NCBI GenBank assembly: GCA_943913335.1
Contig: CALTXS010000063.1
Span: 1-6,359 of the forward strand
Direction of reading: 5' to 3'
DNA length: 6,359 nucleotides
Source: an uncultured Lysobacter sp.
Lineage (GTDB): Bacteria > Pseudomonadota > Gammaproteobacteria > Xanthomonadales > Xanthomonadaceae
A program made the translations under genes and the position numbers. The notes under the pieces are model-generated. The model did no database searches. It had not been told where the DNA came from and saw only the letters and a program-made list of their open reading frames with translations. This document shows, in pieces, positions 4,222 to 6,359 of the stretch (position 1 is its first letter; each line of letters begins with the position of its first letter).

Positions 4222-6359
4222 ATGTCCACGGAGCAGTCACCGTTATGCATTCCGCGCATTGGCCTGCCGGCCGCTGCGGCCTTGCTGGCGGGCGCCGTGT
4301 GGGCGCTGCATGCGCCGATGACTTTATCTCCCAACCCGGCCTGGGCCTTGCTGGCGGTCGGTGCGGCGGCCTGGCTGTGGTGTTGGCCATTGCGGATTCC
4401 CGGGCTGCTCGCTCTAGGGTATGGCCTGGCGACCTTGCACGCGGGACAGGTGATGGCCCACACATTGCCGGCCGAGTGGGATCGCAAAACCGCCACTCTT
4501 ATCGCCACTGTCACGGATCTGCCCCAGCTTGAGCCCAAGGGGGCACGTTGGCGCATGCGCGTGGAATCGTCGCCGCTGCCCACACTGCGCCATCAGAGCA
4601 TCCGTGTCAGTTACTACCCCTCGCCCAAGGACGGTGCAGATGGCGGCGAGGACTTCGCCTCTAGGATCCATGTCGGCCAACGCTGGCGCTTAACGGTGCA
4701 GTTGCGTGCGCCGCGATCGCTGATTAATCCCGGCGGGTTTGACAGTGAACGGCAGGCGTTTGCACAGCGTCTGGTGGCGACGGCAATTCTCAAACGACCT
4801 GAGACGGCACGACTGCTGGAGTCGCGACAGGGGCTCAATGCCTGGCGTGAGGGGATGAGTGCGCGAATCGCTGCAACGACAACATCCCCGTATGCTCGGT
4901 TTATTCGCGGTTTGGCGCTGGGCGATACGCGGTCACTGACGGACTCCGACTGGACTATCCTGCGCAACGACGGACTGACACACCTGATCGCCATCTCCGG
5001 ATCGCACGTGGGTTTTGTCGGTGCGATGTTTGCCCTGCTGGTCGGTGCTTGGCTTCGACTCTTTCCGCGCGTGCAACGCGCCCTGCCACGACCGATCGCC
5101 ATGAGTGTGGCCGCGGCCGGAGGTGGACTGCTGTATTGCGCGGTCACCGGCAACGAGGCGCCGACCCTGCGTACCGCGCTGATGATGGCGGTCCTGGCGG
5201 TAGCCGCGGTGCAGCGGCGTCGCATTGCGCCGCTGGATCTGCTGGCTCTCGTCGTTATGCTGATGGTGCTGTTCGATCCGCTGGCGGTGATGGGCGCGGG
5301 GTTCTGGTTGAGCATGCTGGGCGTGGGATGGCTGATGGCGGTGATGCCTTCGCACAACGAGGGCACGCTACGGACTTTTATGCGCACGCAGTTTGTTGCG
5401 ACCTTTGCGCTGATGCCGGTGGCGATGCTGTGGTTCGGTCAGGTCTCCATTGCCGGCTCCTTGGCGAACTGGATCGCGGTGCCGTGGTGGAGCGGGGTGG
5501 TGGTGCCCTTGGCGTTGATCGGAACGGCGTTAGAGGCACTAATGCAGGGCGCAGGTGCGTGGGCGTGGAGTCTGGCATCGTGGGCGTTCGGGTTGACGTG
5601 GCCTTTGTTCGAATGGATCGCGGCGCGTGCGTGGTCCATGGCCTGGATGCCGTCCGTTTCGTTGGCGGTGTTGCTGATCGCTTGTGTGGGAACGCTGTGG
5701 ATGACCATGCCGCGTGGCATGCCGATGCGGTGGCTGGGACTGGTCGGTATGGTTCCGTTGTTCTGGCCTTGGTTGCCGCGGCCTGCGTATGGGGAGATCG
5801 AGCTGCGGCTGATTGATGTCGGGCAGGGCTTGTCGGTGTACTTGCGCACCCATCGGACGGATGCGCTCTACGATGCAGGCCCAGCAAAGCCGGGTGGGCG
5901 CGATGAGGGGGAGCTGTCGGTGTTGCCTTCGTTACGGGCGATTGGGGTGCGACGCCTGGCCTGGATGATGCTCAGTCATGGCGACAACGATCACGCCGGT
6001 GGGGCCGCCAGTGTGCGACGCGGCATGCCGGTGCAAACGGTATGGGCGCCGCAAGGTGCAAAGGTGCCGGAGTCGCAACGTTGTTTTCGCGGCCAGCGCT
6101 GGCAACAGGATGGCGTGCGCTTCGAGGTGCTGTGGCCACTGCGCGGGAGTCCGTATCTGGCCAATGATTCGAGTTGCGTGCTGCGGATCGAGTCGCGCTC
6201 AGGAGTGGCCCTGCTGACCGGCGATATCGGCGTGGACGTAGAACGCGAGCTGGTGCGCCTGAATGCGGCCCAATTGCGGGCGCAACTGGTGAGCGCGCCG
6301 CATCACGGCAGTTTGACTTCGTCGTCGGACGCGCTGATTCGGGCTGCAGGGGCCAAGTG
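4222..6359 (+). CDS. comEC: DNA internalization protein ComEC/Rec2, N-terminal 712 residues (3' end outside window)
   Basis: ComEC forms the inner-membrane channel through which single-stranded DNA enters during natural transformation. The frame stays open from 4186 to the window edge; ATG 4222 is its first ATG and gives MSTEQSPLCIPRIGLP. Three hydrophobic segments (about 10-30, 38-57, 59-78) precede an OB-fold-like periplasmic region (about 89-190) ending in the family block NPGGFD (169-174). The Competence domain follows (about 205-500), with GLALGDTRSL (from 230) and the hallmark HLIAISGSHVGF (from 254), then LANWIAVPWW and further membrane helices. The metallo-beta-lactamase-like domain begins near 525: LIDVGQG (530-536), HGDNDH (586-591), TGDI (D668) and APHHGS (H694, H695), so the metal-site residues that can be seen are intact. 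About 40-100 residues should lie beyond the edge, judging from usual lengths of 750-800. It follows lolD by 49 nt. Competence pili and ComEA would be encoded elsewhere, so competence itself cannot be inferred. Confidence 0.95.
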   Translation, partial: MSTEQSPLCIPRIGLPAAAALLAGAVWALHAPMTLSPNPAWALLAVGAAAWLWCWPLRIPGLLALGYGLATLHAGQVMAHTLPAEWDRKTATLIATVTDLPQLEPKGARWRMRVESSPLPTLRHQSIRVSYYPSPKDGADGGEDFASRIHVGQRWRLTVQLRAPRSLINPGGFDSERQAFAQRLVATAILKRPETARLLESRQGLNAWREGMSARIAATTTSPYARFIRGLALGDTRSLTDSDWTILRNDGLTHLIAISGSHVGFVGAMFALLVGAWLRLFPRVQRALPRPIAMSVAAAGGGLLYCAVTGNEAPTLRTALMMAVLAVAAVQRRRIAPLDLLALVVMLMVLFDPLAVMGAGFWLSMLGVGWLMAVMPSHNEGTLRTFMRTQFVATFALMPVAMLWFGQVSIAGSLANWIAVPWWSGVVVPLALIGTALEALMQGAGAWAWSLASWAFGLTWPLFEWIAARAWSMAWMPSVSLAVLLIACVGTLWMTMPRGMPMRWLGLVGMVPLFWPWLPRPAYGEIELRLIDVGQGLSVYLRTHRTDALYDAGPAKPGGRDEGELSVLPSLRAIGVRRLAWMMLSHGDNDHAGGAASVRRGMPVQTVWAPQGAKVPESQRCFRGQRWQQDGVRFEVLWPLRGSPYLANDSSCVLRIESRSGVALLTGDIGVDVERELVRLNAAQLRAQLVSAPHHGSLTSSSDALIRAAGAK

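Noticed and set aside
4279..4357. 13-bp direct repeat GCCTTGCTGGCGG at 4279-4291 and 4345-4357
   Set aside because: Both copies are in the comEC frame and encode ALLA in consecutive membrane helices; common Ala/Leu codons in GC-rich DNA explain it.
4203..4532. 109-codon plus-strand frame starting within the hairpin before comEC
   Set aside because: It overlaps the start of comEC in another frame, has no ribosome binding site, and its product is low-complexity with no recognisable motif.
4614..5387. 257-codon open frame on the minus strand
   Set aside because: It lies opposite comEC, whose frame shows clear family motifs throughout. The antisense product is Arg/Ser/Ala-rich, without recognisable domains, as expected from GC-rich DNA.
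5049..5816. 255-codon plus-strand open frame with a Gly/Ala/Arg-rich product
   Set aside because: It is a shifted-frame shadow of comEC; the frame with the Competence-domain motifs continues uninterrupted across the same bases.
1..6359. Mobile element, defence system, CRISPR array or other novel system
   Set aside because: Every stretch is accounted for by conserved genes. I saw no transposase, integrase, spaced repeats, terminal inverted repeats or RNA gene, and no gene-free stretch over 50 bases.

Overview
The window is a compact, all-forward-strand stretch of seven bacterial genes, roughly 60% GC by eye. The order is sdhA (3' end only) - sdhB - sdhE - ygfX-like - lolC/E - lolD - comEC (5' part only). 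It suggests a Gram-negative proteobacterium: the Lol lipoprotein-export machinery requires an outer membrane, and the SdhE-YgfX pair is typical of Gammaproteobacteria. The alphaproteobacterial/mitochondrial style of the SdhA and SdhB sequences, followed by sdhE, a lol pair and comEC, recalls the Xanthomonadales (Lysobacterales). That placement rests on remembered gene order, not on a search.

Bases 1-1522 hold the catalytic half of succinate dehydrogenase: the FAD/dicarboxylate subunit SdhA from just after its substrate-binding His, then the complete iron-sulfur subunit SdhB. Bases 1554-2238 hold SdhE, which helps attach FAD to SdhA, and a two-helix membrane protein of the YgfX (CptA) type that overlaps it. 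Bases 2243-4172 hold an ABC transporter pair, one LolC/E permease and the LolD ATPase, which moves mature lipoproteins from the inner membrane to LolA. From 4222 to the window edge runs ComEC/Rec2, the DNA-uptake channel with a C-terminal metallo-beta-lactamase-like domain. The window stops inside that domain.

The genes are tightly packed: gaps of 18, 31, 4 and 49 nt and overlaps of 29 nt (sdhE/ygfX) and 8 nt (lolC/lolD). No gene-free stretch exceeds 50 bases. I see no promoter, intrinsic terminator, tRNA or rRNA gene, insertion sequence or CRISPR array. The layout fits one transcript, or at least heavy read-through, joining respiration, lipoprotein sorting and DNA uptake.

I did not find a new biological system. 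The window is conserved housekeeping DNA. The most unusual sequence-level signals are two perfect 8-bp hairpins, one ending on the base before the comEC ATG and one inside the first codons of sdhE. Both could affect translation initiation of the genes they touch.
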